Origin: Apostichopus japonicus
Taxonomy: Eukaryota > Echinodermata > Holothuroidea > Aspidochirotida > Stichopodidae
Direction of reading: 5' to 3'
DNA: 64,000 nucleotides
Assembly (NCBI RefSeq): GCF_037975245.1
Contig: NC_092580.1
Coordinates: 6,114,501 to 6,178,500 of the forward strand
Positions within the stretch are counted from its first letter, which is position 1. Every line of letters begins with the position of its first letter. Both the position numbers and the translations under genes were made by a program. Below, in pieces: positions 13,701-25,700 of the stretch. The notes under the pieces were generated by a model. That model saw only the letters and a list, made by a program, of their open reading frames with translations, was not told the DNA's origin and did not search any database.

Positions 13701-16700
13701 GCTAAGTATGCAGAAATTATATATAATCTTTGTAAAAAAATTTGCTTAATTGGCAACCAAAACAACAATGGAAGGAATGAAATGATTGTGTCATTATCTT
13801 CATCCAACTGAAGTGAAGTCATGACATATTTAAACTTTCAACACTTTTCACATTATGATTATTTTCATTTTTTTTTCAAACTACGAATAGCATTAATTGT
13901 AAGTAACACCATCATGGCACTAAAGGTGAAATTTCTGCCTCCTCCCCCCTCAACTATCATCTAATTTTGTTTTCTTTTCTGTATATTTTACCCCAAAAGA
14001 TGACATTAATTATAAAAGATTGTACAATTTAGGAAGAAAATGAAAATTGAACATGTTTTATAATGCTATATATTATATGCATTTCACCCTTGTGGGTTCT
14101 ATGTGTTGTATGATTCAATGAGTGTAAGAATCTATGAAAAGATTGCTTTAAAGGAACAATCAAGACATTTAACATATTTTAAAGGTGATTGTAATGGAGA
14201 CTAAACTTTGGTATACAAATTGATTAGCACTCAAACTATTTTTTGTTGGACATAGTGTAAAGCAACAACACGTTACAAACTAATGCTGACTAAATTCATC
14301 CTTAAATAAATCGAGTCAGTGAATATTGTGTTTTTTACAATCCATTTGTGTGCATTTCATACTATCTTGTGCTTGAGAAATAAAGACTTTCCACACGTAT
14401 TATACAGACTATGCAAGACCACACAGCTACTGAAAGTAACCACAATAAAAGTTTTACTCTTAGTTTTGTAAGTTCAATTGTGGCTGTTCAACCAACTAAA
14501 GCTACTTCTGTATTTAATTGATCTGGCATTGAGTGTTTAGCAGGTTTTTACCTTTAAAAGAAATAATGCTCTATACTGTTAGATTACATTTTAAGAAACA
14601 CCTGTGCCCCTAAGAAGAAATCAGCTCTGGTTAGTTATCCTTCTCATCCCTTAAAATGCAATTTTTACTATTGCTAATCCATCAAAATGTTTTTCCCCCA
14701 GTTCTTCTCTTCTTCCTGGTACTATCTTATTCTAGTATTTACGTTGCTTTGATCACTTCATCCCAAGAGCAACTGGTAACATTTATAGAAATTAAGAACA
14801 ACTGTCGGTTGATTGTCAAAGTTTTGTCATAGCTTGGAAAATTTACAAATAATTGGACTATTATGCACTTTGAGGTTCCAAAATGTAATTTATTTGTAGA
14901 TTTACAAATTGCAAGAATTAATTATTACTGTCAATTTTATATCATGATTTGTTTTTCCTAACTTCTTTTATAATTGAAGTATATTCAAACTCTATTTTGG
15001 ATCTCAAAAGCTCAAAATCTCCATAAGATATAAGGTGCCTCATTTCATTTGAGTATTAGCAACTTCAATTTCACGCAGAAATTGTTGAGCAAGTGCTAAA
15101 GCCGTATGCATTTCCTGCATTATGCAGCTGTAAAAACAATCGCCACAAGAGATAGTTCCTCACACATGGCAAAAAGGAAGGCTATTTCCCATTTATAGTG
15201 AACTACTAATGAGTTTACCTGGCCATACACCAACCAAAAGCACATTTCAAAGCAAATCACGTCAGGGCAAGACATAATTACCTGCTGTAAATTTGACAAG
15301 AATTTTCCTGAGGAGCTGTCTCAAATTCACTCAAAATTTTTCAAATTAGAATTGTTTGAGAACTGTATAACAGCTACTAGCTGTAGCATCAGTATGATTT
15401 ACTGTCATTTGATATCGGAAAATCTAAATGTTTGCACAACTAAAACAAATTTCAGAATTTATTGCAATTAATTCATATTAAAAGTTACTTTTTTTTGTCT
15501 GTTGTACAATCAACAAAAAAATGACAAGGACCAGATTAGTGTTACATTCAATATTAATAAATTGATTGATTATAAGAATTCAAACTGAATGGTGTGGAAG
15601 ATATGTTATATTTCGGTTTATATAATTTTGTTTGGATATATTTACTTTGTGTGCAGAAATAAAAAACAACCTTTCACCCAAGTGAGGTTCATTGACCCAC
15701 AACAAGACTAGTAAATTGATATTCTTGATAGATGGCAAGATTATCTTCAATTCCTCAGTAAAAACCTTTCTTGGAGATATCCATGGACATACATTAGGTC
15801 TAAATTATATGCAGCTGTGTGGATGATTTCCTACAGGCCTGTTAAACTTGTAATTATAATATGGCTTACAGTTGGATGATCTTAATCTTGCATTTACTAT
15901 GAAAAGTGTCTCGATGACAAAACCTTCATAGAGAATGTAACACATTTGTTAATTACTTACCTATTAACCTCCATTAGGTGGAAATATCTTAGTTTGATAA
16001 ATTGCAATCTTAATTTCAGTAACACTCTTCAGGTTTAGGAAAATATTTGATTGAACACTAACCAAAATACTTCTTTAAACATCAAAAACACAAGAATTAG
16101 TCTCTTAAATGGCAATGCTTCAATTTGAACGTTTGTTGCTCATTTTCTTTAAAACACCTGCCAAGTTTCCTGCCATCAGGTGAAAGTTTGCTATAAATGT
16201 ATTTATTTTGTAGTGAAATTGAATGTTAATGATAAATTTTGTTCCATATTATCCTGCTGATATGTGAACTTGTCACTTTCAAGATATACATCTATACTAA
16301 TGAGGCTCTGCATCTCTCTCAAATTAACATCACATAAGAACATCACCAATATTGGCAAAAATGCCCAAATTGAACATGTTTTTTGTGATAAATTTCCATT
16401 AAGTTTAATTTAAAGCACATATATATTCTTAATTACAAGGTACATTTACAGGAAGATTTTGCCTTCACAATTGCACACATATGTATACTATTCAACTTGT
16501 GCACACTGATGGCCATTGTAATACAAGTCACTGTTTATCCATGTGTCATCTACTTTGTCCATAAATGTTTGTTTTGCAAGAAATGTCAATTAGAAGGCGA
16601 GCTCAGTTATTAACTTTGATTTCATCTGTAACAGTTAATCATTAACCTTCAATTTGAAGGCAAAAGGAGATGAAGATTTACCTAACTAATATTGTAGTGA

Positions 16701-17554
16701 TATCTTGCTTGTCACTGTCAATTGCAAGTTAGAGCTTGCTAACGTTGTATTACTACGCTTCTGTTGGATTTTGCGTTAGCGAAAGAAAAACAACATTGTT
16801 AATAGCATTAAACTGTGTTGAATGATCATATCTATTTAATTGGTTTGGCTTTTCATGGTCCAAAATTGCTGCTATTTTTGCATGTCACCCTTTCAAACTG
16901 TTGCAAATAGTATTTTAGACACATTCTTGTACATTCAGTTGTAATAATGTTTTTAAATCTTTCTGTTCAACTTACTGTGTGTCCTATGTGGGATCAAGTG
17001 GATTTCAATCCATATTCTGGGGTACATTGCAGTACTTTGCAGCCTTGAAGGCCTTTATCCCATTCAAGAAAGAAAGAAAAAAGAGGAGAGAGAGGGAAAG
17101 AAAAACTAGAGAATATTAGAGAATTCATCTCATTGGCAAGCATTGCAGAAATTGGATTATAGTCATAGTCAGGCAAAAGACTCTTTTACACTTTCAGCAA
17201 TCCAATTTACTGTTGAATTCATGGAAACCTGAAGCAGCCAGTAATCAACAATCTGTGCTTATTTGCTGGCAGATTTTTAGCTGCAAGTGATATTTTTTTT
17301 TTCGTCATCATTAATGAAAACAGTAAGATATTTCAACTTGTAGTATTAAGTACCGCTAGGTTCAAACTCCTGTACTTTTTTGAGGTAAATGCAGTGTGGT
17401 ATGTAGATATTAGCTACTTCTTTTATATCTTTGTAAATTGCATGCTCTTTTGCTTGCAATTAGTGGCTTTGCCAAATGAAATTTGCCATGCCCCCTCCTT
17501 TTGCTCCCCAAATTGCTCCCCAAAAAATTGGAAGATAAAAAATATTTGACTTAT
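10778..17554. other. AT-rich non-coding sequence
   Basis: No gene, RNA or clear mobile element could be supported. Short open frames (for example near 11216-11422 and 11869-12123) show no motif or splice evidence. Low-complexity purine tracts occur near 17068-17102. Confidence 0.45.
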
Positions 17555-17610
17555 GAAGTTAAAGTTGAAGGTTTAAAGTTTAAAGTTTGAAGGTTTAAAG
17601 TTGAAGGTCT
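17555..17610 (-). repeat. tandem tail of the SINE
   Basis: On the plus strand it reads as repeated GAAGGTTTAAAGTT units. Such short tandem tails are typical of the 3' end of tRNA-derived SINEs mobilised by a partner LINE. Confidence 0.75.
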
Positions 17611-17940
17611 TGTTTGGGCCAAGGCCCCCTCATAAGAGTTACAACTTAACTCCTGGTAACTTGTCACACCCACACACCAAAGTGTGCACAATACAAGTAA
17701 TCCCTCCTGGGGCACCACAGTGCACCACATCTATGTCTCCTCTGGGAGATTTCCCATAGGGTGCAGCCAGGCAACTGTATTTACGAGTTACCTTGCAAGC
17801 TTCCATTTATACACCTGAGTGAAGAGAGGCAATGCCGATTAAAGTGCCTTGCCCATGGGCACAATCAAATGATCTGTCAGAACTCAAACCTAACCTTAGA
17901 TCACAAGTCCACTGCCTTTAACCAGTAGACCACAACAACT
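17555..17940 (-). mobile_element. tRNA-derived SINE with conserved central domain
   Basis: Read on the minus strand, the element begins with a tRNA-like head: an A-box-like TGGTCTACTGGTTAAAGGC and a B-box-like GGTTTGAGTTC. A central part follows with GGGCAAGGCACTTTAATC and CAGGTGTATAAATGG, a pattern I associate with widespread metazoan SINE core domains (Nin/Deu type; the exact family name is uncertain). The element ends in a tail of reiterated TTTAAACCTTCAA units at 17555-17610. Length is about 390 bp and it looks nearly full-length. Confidence 0.7.
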
Positions 17941-18404
17941 TTTACTGACTATAATATGTCTACCTTAAACTAATTCTGCAGATTTAAAGTTGATATAAGT
18001 TCTGGAGAAGATGAAAACCACACAGCTTCAGGAGGCTTGACTCCCAACAGGGGCTCTATTGCAGGGCCCTGGAGCTCACCTTGTCATGGTTTCGCACTCC
18101 TTGCTGGCATAGCATATAGCACATCATGGCAGCTCAAAATGTTCAGGTGCTTGAAAGTTGCGATAAAATTAACATATTGTTCAGTGCATGGATCATTTGG
18201 CTACAATTTTCTACAGTATTTTTCATGAAGTCTAAGTCAGGAGCATAGAAATTGAAGTAGGGAGAATGACATCATGCGACATATACTGAAGCCACTCATC
18301 CAACTGGTGGCGCTTTGCTTTACGGCAAGAATGTAACGGAGCGTAATACAAACACTATGTCTTGGACATAATTTAAGTGATAAAGTTGACATAAATCACT
18401 CGAA
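17941..18404. other. non-coding; possible promoter region of the THAP exon
   Basis: The last 160 bases before the THAP start contain a CRE-like TGACATCATGCGAC near 18268-18282, a GC-richer GGTGGCGC, and more CG dinucleotides than the surroundings. This fits a promoter or 5' untranslated region, but there is no direct proof. Confidence 0.3.
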
Positions 18405-18475
18405 ATGGTGATATCGTGTGCCACATTTGGGTGCCAAAAGGGTAAACAATGTGGCAGTGGACTGCAGTTTCACAG
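18405..18475 (+). CDS. THAP-type zinc-finger protein, first coding exon (partial)
   Basis: The frame from ATG 18405 encodes 23 codons plus two bases before a donor, CACAG|GTAATT. The peptide has Cys5 and Cys10 spaced C-x4-C inside SCATFGC, then GSGLQFHR. This matches the start of the THAP domain, a C2CH DNA-binding finger whose N-terminal part is usually SCAAYGC...GSGISFHRFP-like and whose second half supplies C-x2-H. THAP domains occur in transcription regulators and in P-element-type transposases. The phase-2 donor would complete the Arg codon, and Phe-Pro is expected to follow. I could not find the next exon within the window, so it may lie far off or be lost. Either a genuine gene start or a transposon-derived fragment is possible. 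Confidence 0.6.
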
Positions 18476-21400
18476 GTAATTCTTAGGAAGCAATAGTAGA
18501 AGCAGCAATTAAATAGGAATCTAATTACTTTATTAGTGTCGTCTGCTCAGCTGCTGTATTGTTATTCACTGCGCCCTGGATATAGTAAGCCTTGGCCCTT
18601 AGACCGGCTACGGCTTTCCTTTCGAATGCGATATGACTAAAGCCTAATGACAAAAATTATCACCACCTCATTTTACTTCTCTTACAATAGATCCACATGC
18701 CAGAATAACATGAGATGACTGCTATGCTGTCCTGGGTAATATCACTAACAATTCAATACTATAAAAAATAGGCTTAGCTTAACTAAGGCCTATGTATGTA
18801 GCCTTCCCCTTGGTCTAACTTAGGTTAGCCAAGGTATTAAACTTAAGCCTAGAATATTTCAATCTGTTAACATATCTAGAATTGTACAAATATTCAAACA
18901 CATCCTCCATTTGCAACAAATTCGCAACACTGTAACTTTGGCAAAAGGGCATTTAAGCAGTAAAGGCCTAACCAGTAATCTTAGTTTTGAGGTAGGCCAA
19001 AGCCAACTCAGCCTAGTTAGATACCTTCTGGACAATAACTTTAGAGTTTATTTGCCTAAATTGACTCAACTGTGATTTTAAGGCCTAATGATATTCACTC
19101 ACCATGTTCGGACAAAGCTTTGTAGGCATAACGACACACTCAAGCCACTACTCGTGCTATCATATCATCCATTGATGATGAACTTATGTAGACATGCATC
19201 AAATTTTTTTCACTCTCACTTAGTATTAAGGTAGAATCTGTTCTCCTCGATAACTACTACCCACTTTGCAACATAAAAACTGCATGCACAGACTAATATG
19301 GAAGTATTACACATAGTAGGTGTGTGTGGGAAGGGGGGAAGGTTGCTTTTTCACAGCATTTTCCAGGGACAAGTATGACACTATCTGAGGGGAGCACTAA
19401 AAATAATACAAGCAAGAAAAATGTTTGCCATGTGCCTCTCAGATACCGGAAATGATGCTTTACAGACAAAAGTTGCATAAAACACTTCACTTGCTTTTTT
19501 TCTAACTTGATTCTTAAGTTAGGAGTATAGTGCTTATGACTCTGGTCGCCATAAAATGTCTCTGTTGTGGAAAGTACATCCTACTCTCTCGAAAAAACGG
19601 GTAAAATAAAATTCTATTTCAAAGTTAAATGCACAATGTATGTATGAAGACGTACAAATGGGCTGGCTCTTTGCTGTACAACGCAGAGCGCCCTCACAAG
19701 GGTTAAGGACATGTTTTGTTCTGGTTTAATGTTACCATGCACATTCCCTTGAGGACGGTATTAAAGCTGTCACCAGTCTCCCTGTGTAAAGAACTACCAT
19801 AGCAGCCGCGATGGATTATGTGACATTCAATATCATGATATTACTTTCTTTTATGATAATAGGTACTGCATACTTCACCTATACGACTAACATTTGATCC
19901 ACAAATGACCTGTATTTATCAGCTAGCTGTTTTTCTGGCTAAATCCAACTTGACAGCATGGCCATTGGAAATAAGATTGTTAAGCTAATTAATCTCATGA
20001 TTGGGATTTATATCTTATCAAGTTTAATGACTGGTCCATTCTTTAATGCAGTTGTCTGTCTTGACCTATTTATATTTACCTGATAGGGTTAGAAGCTTTA
20101 GCATTCTGAATATATCAATTTCAGTATAAAACCAGGTTTCAGTTTGCCATGAGCACTGAATAATGAGCAAGACAAGGTTGATCAGTGACCGAGTTGAGTG
20201 ATAGGCTTCTTTTACATGTTAACTTTCAGAATTCATAGCAAAGATGGGTTTGTGTGAATGACCTATAGGTCAGTGAAATTGAAAGCAGATCCTTGACATT
20301 TAAAATCTTATTTTTGCAACTTTTGCCTCAGCTTAAGTAAACATATCTCCTCTTATGATCCCCAGAAAGGTTTTAAAGTGTTATTGATCTTGATGTGGTT
20401 ACAGTGATAAGTTGAGAACACACCCATGGAATATTCAGGAAGGCTTTAGGCAAATTGGTTCATGAAATGTATTACATAACACCCTTAATTGGTGCATTAC
20501 AGTTTAAATCATGCAGACTTTGATGGTGTGTGTCACGTTTGATGAATTCATGGTTCAGTTAGTTTACATAACAGACATAGTTACAGTAAAGGAAATATTT
20601 TCGAAGTCAGATCTCTTATTTCAGTCGCAGATTTAACCCAAGTTTATGACATGTAACAATTATGCAATAAATTTTGAGTGTTTTTGTTGTTGTTGAAAAT
20701 CAATTAACTTGTAAAACATGCTCCAATGTCACATATACACATACATCATTTTGTTGCATTTCCTGAAACAGATATAAAGTACACCATGTTTTAGTTTCTG
20801 CATATGTAATATTCCATTTATGTAAAAACCTCAAGACAGTCAAAGTAGAGTTATCTAAAGAGTAACCAGTTGCACAAAGCCTGAATTCAACCCAGGAACT
20901 TATATATACTTTCATCACCTGGAATTAGTCATATGTCATACATACAGGTAGCAATATTGTCATAGGTTAGGGGAAATTAGCATTATTAATTTTACAACCT
21001 GAGTATATTAGAACACTTACATTGAGTGTATAGCATTCTATTAAAGTCTCTTTATGATTTCTTTCTTAACACAAAGTTACCAATCCCTACTTCTGCGCTC
21101 CACTTTGGTTTTATTGTGTATGTAGTAATTAATCACATGATCATGGTGATGTACTTTTGTGCCAAAAGGTTGGTCTCTTTACAAAGATTGAGAGATTGAA
21201 ATTAATTGCATTTTTTTTACAAACATAACATTTAGTTGAAAGTATTAATCGCATGAATGCATGGGCACGGAGATATAGGCCTTTTGAGAAACACTGTAGC
21301 CTACATAGTGAACTTACACAGTGGGAAATTTTGGCTTGATTCAGTCAGTGCAGCCAAGTCACACAGCAAGTGAAATTAAAGACTCAAGGGTATTTGCAAA

Positions 21401-22742
21401 AATGTCCTTCAAACGACTGGCTGTGCTCAACAAACATTACCTATTAAATGAGGCATAGAGACTGCATAAAATACGAACCCCTGCATATCGAAATGTACAA
21501 TCGTGAAAGTACATCTGCTGGTGCATGTGTCCAAGTAAATGTTTTGACCCGATTGCTTTCATGGGAAAGCAATGTTTTGATTGAATGTTCATTTGCTCTT
21601 TCTGCCAAAGGGCAAAAATTGTGGCCAAAAACAAACAAAAGCGATATTGTCATGATTGTGTGTGTATACACATATAATAGTACCCAAACAAAGAAATTGT
21701 TTATTTATGGAGAATGAATACATAATGATGCTTTAATTAAGTCTACGTTGAAAGAATGAGGGGATCTGACTACATAGTAAGTAATACCACATCCACCAGC
21801 TCTACTAACAGTCATCATTATACTACATGTATTATGTGTACAACAGACAATGGTTATCAATGCTCAAGATTTTAACAACCTTGTTTATACACCCTCAGAG
21901 CACTATAACTCAATGAGACATTTCAATTATATAATTGAACACTCCAGCTCAATGTCTGGAAGTAATTTACAAGGATCCAAACTGACAAGAACTACCTTCT
22001 CTCAGAAACTCTCAGTATGTGTTTGCCAAATTTAAGCTTTGACCTTTCCAGCTTATTGCACTAAAAGCGCAATGAAAGTGACACCATTCTATGCAATTTC
22101 CATATCAATATTCATTATTTTATTCAGTTATCTGTCGTTAAAAATGTTAAGCTGAATCAAATTCGCCAGATTTATTAACGAGTCCGTAGATTCTACAAAC
22201 TACAATCAAAATTTGCAAGCCCCGCCCAACAGATCATGCGTCAATCAACTCTCTTTTCTGTTTACGACCGTTAGGCATAGGCTTACTTTTACTTTCGTGG
22301 CTAGCATGTCTTAGGTCCCTTGCTCTTGTTTCTTTCTCTCGATCTTACCGATGTAGCTTACGAAATTGTGTCATTTCTTTCCATTGCAATGAATAAACAG
22401 GTGCTTTCAGACATTTCCTCTGTGGAATTGTAAAAAGTGGATGATGCGAGTATAGGACTGCGTTAAAATCTTGATCGAGCTCCATGTGTAGACTATATTG
22501 TTTACATAAGTGTAATGAACATGGTGACATGGGGCAGTCGCAGTGACTTTACGGTAAATCGTTCGCACCATAAGGGCAACAGAAAATAAAAAAATTTTCT
22601 TTCGATTGCGACAGCTTTTCTCCATTAAACCCATCCGGTCATTTAGAATAAAGAAATATTGAATCTACTTCCGAAGTTTGTTTCCGAAATTGTTTAACAA
22701 ACACGTATTGAGACTTAAACAATGTCAGCATGCTAAGATAAT
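18476..22742. other. AT-rich non-coding sequence; possible CpG-containing patch at the end
   Basis: No gene is supported. The part at about 22190-22660 has more CG dinucleotides and a GC-box-like CCCCGCCC at about 22220. It could be a promoter or a dispersed repeat, but no open frame there shows a recognisable domain. Confidence 0.4.
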
Positions 22743-22793
22743 TGATCAAGACTATTGATCAAGACAATTGATCAAGACAATTGATCAAGACAC
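22743..22793. repeat. 12-bp tandem repeat, ATTGATCAAGAC x ~4
   Basis: Four consecutive near-identical copies of ATTGATCAAGAC. The unit contains the palindrome TTGATCAA. Confidence 0.9.
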
Positions 22794-25700
22794 TTTATTT
22801 GACTATCAAGAACTGTTAAAAAACAGATGCTAAAACATCAAATTGGCTTAAAGGGATGAATTAATTCAGCTACCTCCTCCATTCACCTAAAAAAGGGAAG
22901 AAAAAGAATTATTGAAAACAATGCCCATCATTTGATGTTGATGTAATTTTGTAGGTCCCCTAACTTGCGTACTGTGGTGTAAATAAGTGACATTTGAACT
23001 GCATCACTGTAGTTGCCATCTCTAATCCGCTACAAGTTCTCTACTGAAAATTGCTCAAATAACTACAGTGAAAAAAGGAAACACCAATTGGTATTTTGAG
23101 GCACTTTTAGGAATTTTTTTATCCATTAAATGCATTAAATTTAATGCATGCATGAGGTTAGAGGTATTTTTTTCTTGCAGGCTTTCGAGCTCAAGACTTT
23201 TACATACATGTATTAATCCATATGATCCTAGTAGAATCTGATTAAACCATCCATAAAATAACGCAGTTGAAGGATAGAACTTAACCACAGTACAAAATCA
23301 GAGAGATCTTTATTTATGACCATCTGGTGTAGTTACACCTTTCATAGTAAAACAAAAACAAAATCTGCAATAGTTTAGACATAGGAATATGAACAGTTCC
23401 ATAGCAACTTACTTTTTTTAGATCTATTTATGCCCCTTCAGAGCTAATCTCTTGGTCATGACTCATGCTTGCATGATATCCAATTGATAGATGAACTCTG
23501 CTCCCATCATCTTTTCTCTTAGCGGCACTCCTGATCTTGCAATTGTTTTAACTACTTTCGTTATGATTAGAATATAAGATTTCAACTACAAGGGCCCTGT
23601 CGATAAACAGTTAAATATTTCATAAAATCACAATTTTTTTATGATCACTGATGTTTATTGCTTCTGAAAGATTATTATGTTTGAGGAACACTTGCAGATA
23701 TGGTGTAGTCAAGTTTAAAGTACATTGCCCTTCAATGTCTTTTTATTGTCAGGAAATCAGTAACTTGTACATGTGTTGTAGGTATGCCATATAATACTGA
23801 TATGTACATCACTGTTATAAAATGTGCACTTTCTTAGCAGCTTATGATATAAGTGATTACATCTTTCTGTGGCAAAAGAGCCTGGTAGAATAAGATATTA
23901 CATAATATTAATAGTTTCAAGCCAAACTCGACAACAGAAATTCTGTAATTAAGATGGACCACTGTAGTGTACTAGCTCATTTACAAGATTTATATTGATT
24001 ATACTAATTAAAGGCTTAACTACTTTCTAACAGGAAAAAGCAGTTTAATTTCTGAAATTCACACTTAATGTATTTCATTCCTGTATCAATTACAAAAATA
24101 CAAAGGCAAAATAAAATATAACTTATCTTTGCTTAAGTATAATCAGTTTATCATTCTCTCCAATGGTATTCATATCACTGTCAATTAATATGATAATGGT
24201 AAGCTGGACAACCTCTTTCCATTAAAATTACCCTGAAAACAATTTGTTTGCATTGGCGGAATTTTTCCATTAGTAGTGCCATAAAATCTCAGTCAGGGAA
24301 GGGTTTGCATGGTCAAGGAAATATACCACATATGAGATCCCTATTTCTGTGTTATTTTGCACTTCCTACACTCTAAAGAATGTTCCTTACATATTTCTTC
24401 ATAATGTCAGGAGGATAAATTTTAAAAAATTGGTTGGAAAATGTATCAAACAAATTTGAAAGAGAAAATATTATCTAATTTTTTTGATATAATTGCTCAT
24501 TAATAATAGATGATATGATGTGATAATGTGACATTACAAACATTTACCAAGAATTAAGCTCTCAAATCAAGTAGATTATATTGCAGTCAGTGCAGTAAGT
24601 ACATAGATCTACTTTAGCAAAAACAGATATTGTTGAAATTATGCAGGGACAGATCCAGTAGGGAAAGTGAACTTATCATCGTCCAACTGTAATTGGTGCT
24701 ACATCCTCTTCATCCCTCCCCTTCCCCTTCCCCTCCCCTCCCCTCCCTACTGTTTTTTTTCTTAAATAATTGTTAACTGATAAAAGGTTGCAAATGTTAT
24801 TACAGTTGACAATGGAACAGTACTAGAATTTATTTGTAGGTTGTGTAGGGGCACATATAATGTAATGCACATTTGTTGAGATTTTGTGGTATATGGTAAC
24901 ATGTTTATGTACTGTAGTCTGTGTTTATAGATATGATAAATGTTAAATTGATGTGCAATTGTATTTATGGTAACATAACATAGTTTACATGAAATTTAAG
25001 CAGACTGTAGGGTGTGTAGCAATGTTCTGCTAGTTTTTAGGCCTCCTTCCCATGATCTTCCATGAGGATTGAACTATGACCCACCAGACTCCTACTCCTC
25101 AGAATTGATGCTCAGAATGCATGAAATTAGCTAGGACTATGGACTTAATGTTAAAACAGTAACTTAATTCACCTCCATCAGCAAGCTCTGAAAACTAGAA
25201 CATTGAAAACTAGAACATTTCCTCGATGTCTGGATGCACCAGCATTTTCTGTGACCCCCCTTAATTATAGTTTGCGGCCTGTTGGTGTATGATAACATAA
25301 TTTATTTTACATGTATTGCTGTACTCTCCTCACCTATCAGCTTTTTTAGTGTATTCCAGAACACATACCTCTCTTTTAGTGTTAGGGTTGGACAATCAGG
25401 TACTGCAAACTAGATAGTAAACAGTAATTAAATATTATGTCAAACTGCAGAATTTTCTGAGAAAAAAACGTGACAAAAATACAAACACAGATAATAAGCA
25501 TCAGAAAACTTTCCGATCATTGTTGGAACTAATAAAATCTTTCATATTCCCTGCAAGCTTCATTTTCAGAGTGTATTTCATTGAGTAAGGTTATAATGCG
25601 AATTAAACTCTCTTGGGAATGTTTGCCACCCAGCGCTTATGAGGTAGCTTCTATTGCTCATAGACTTATTAAATTAAGGTTTTGAATTATGGTTGAACGA

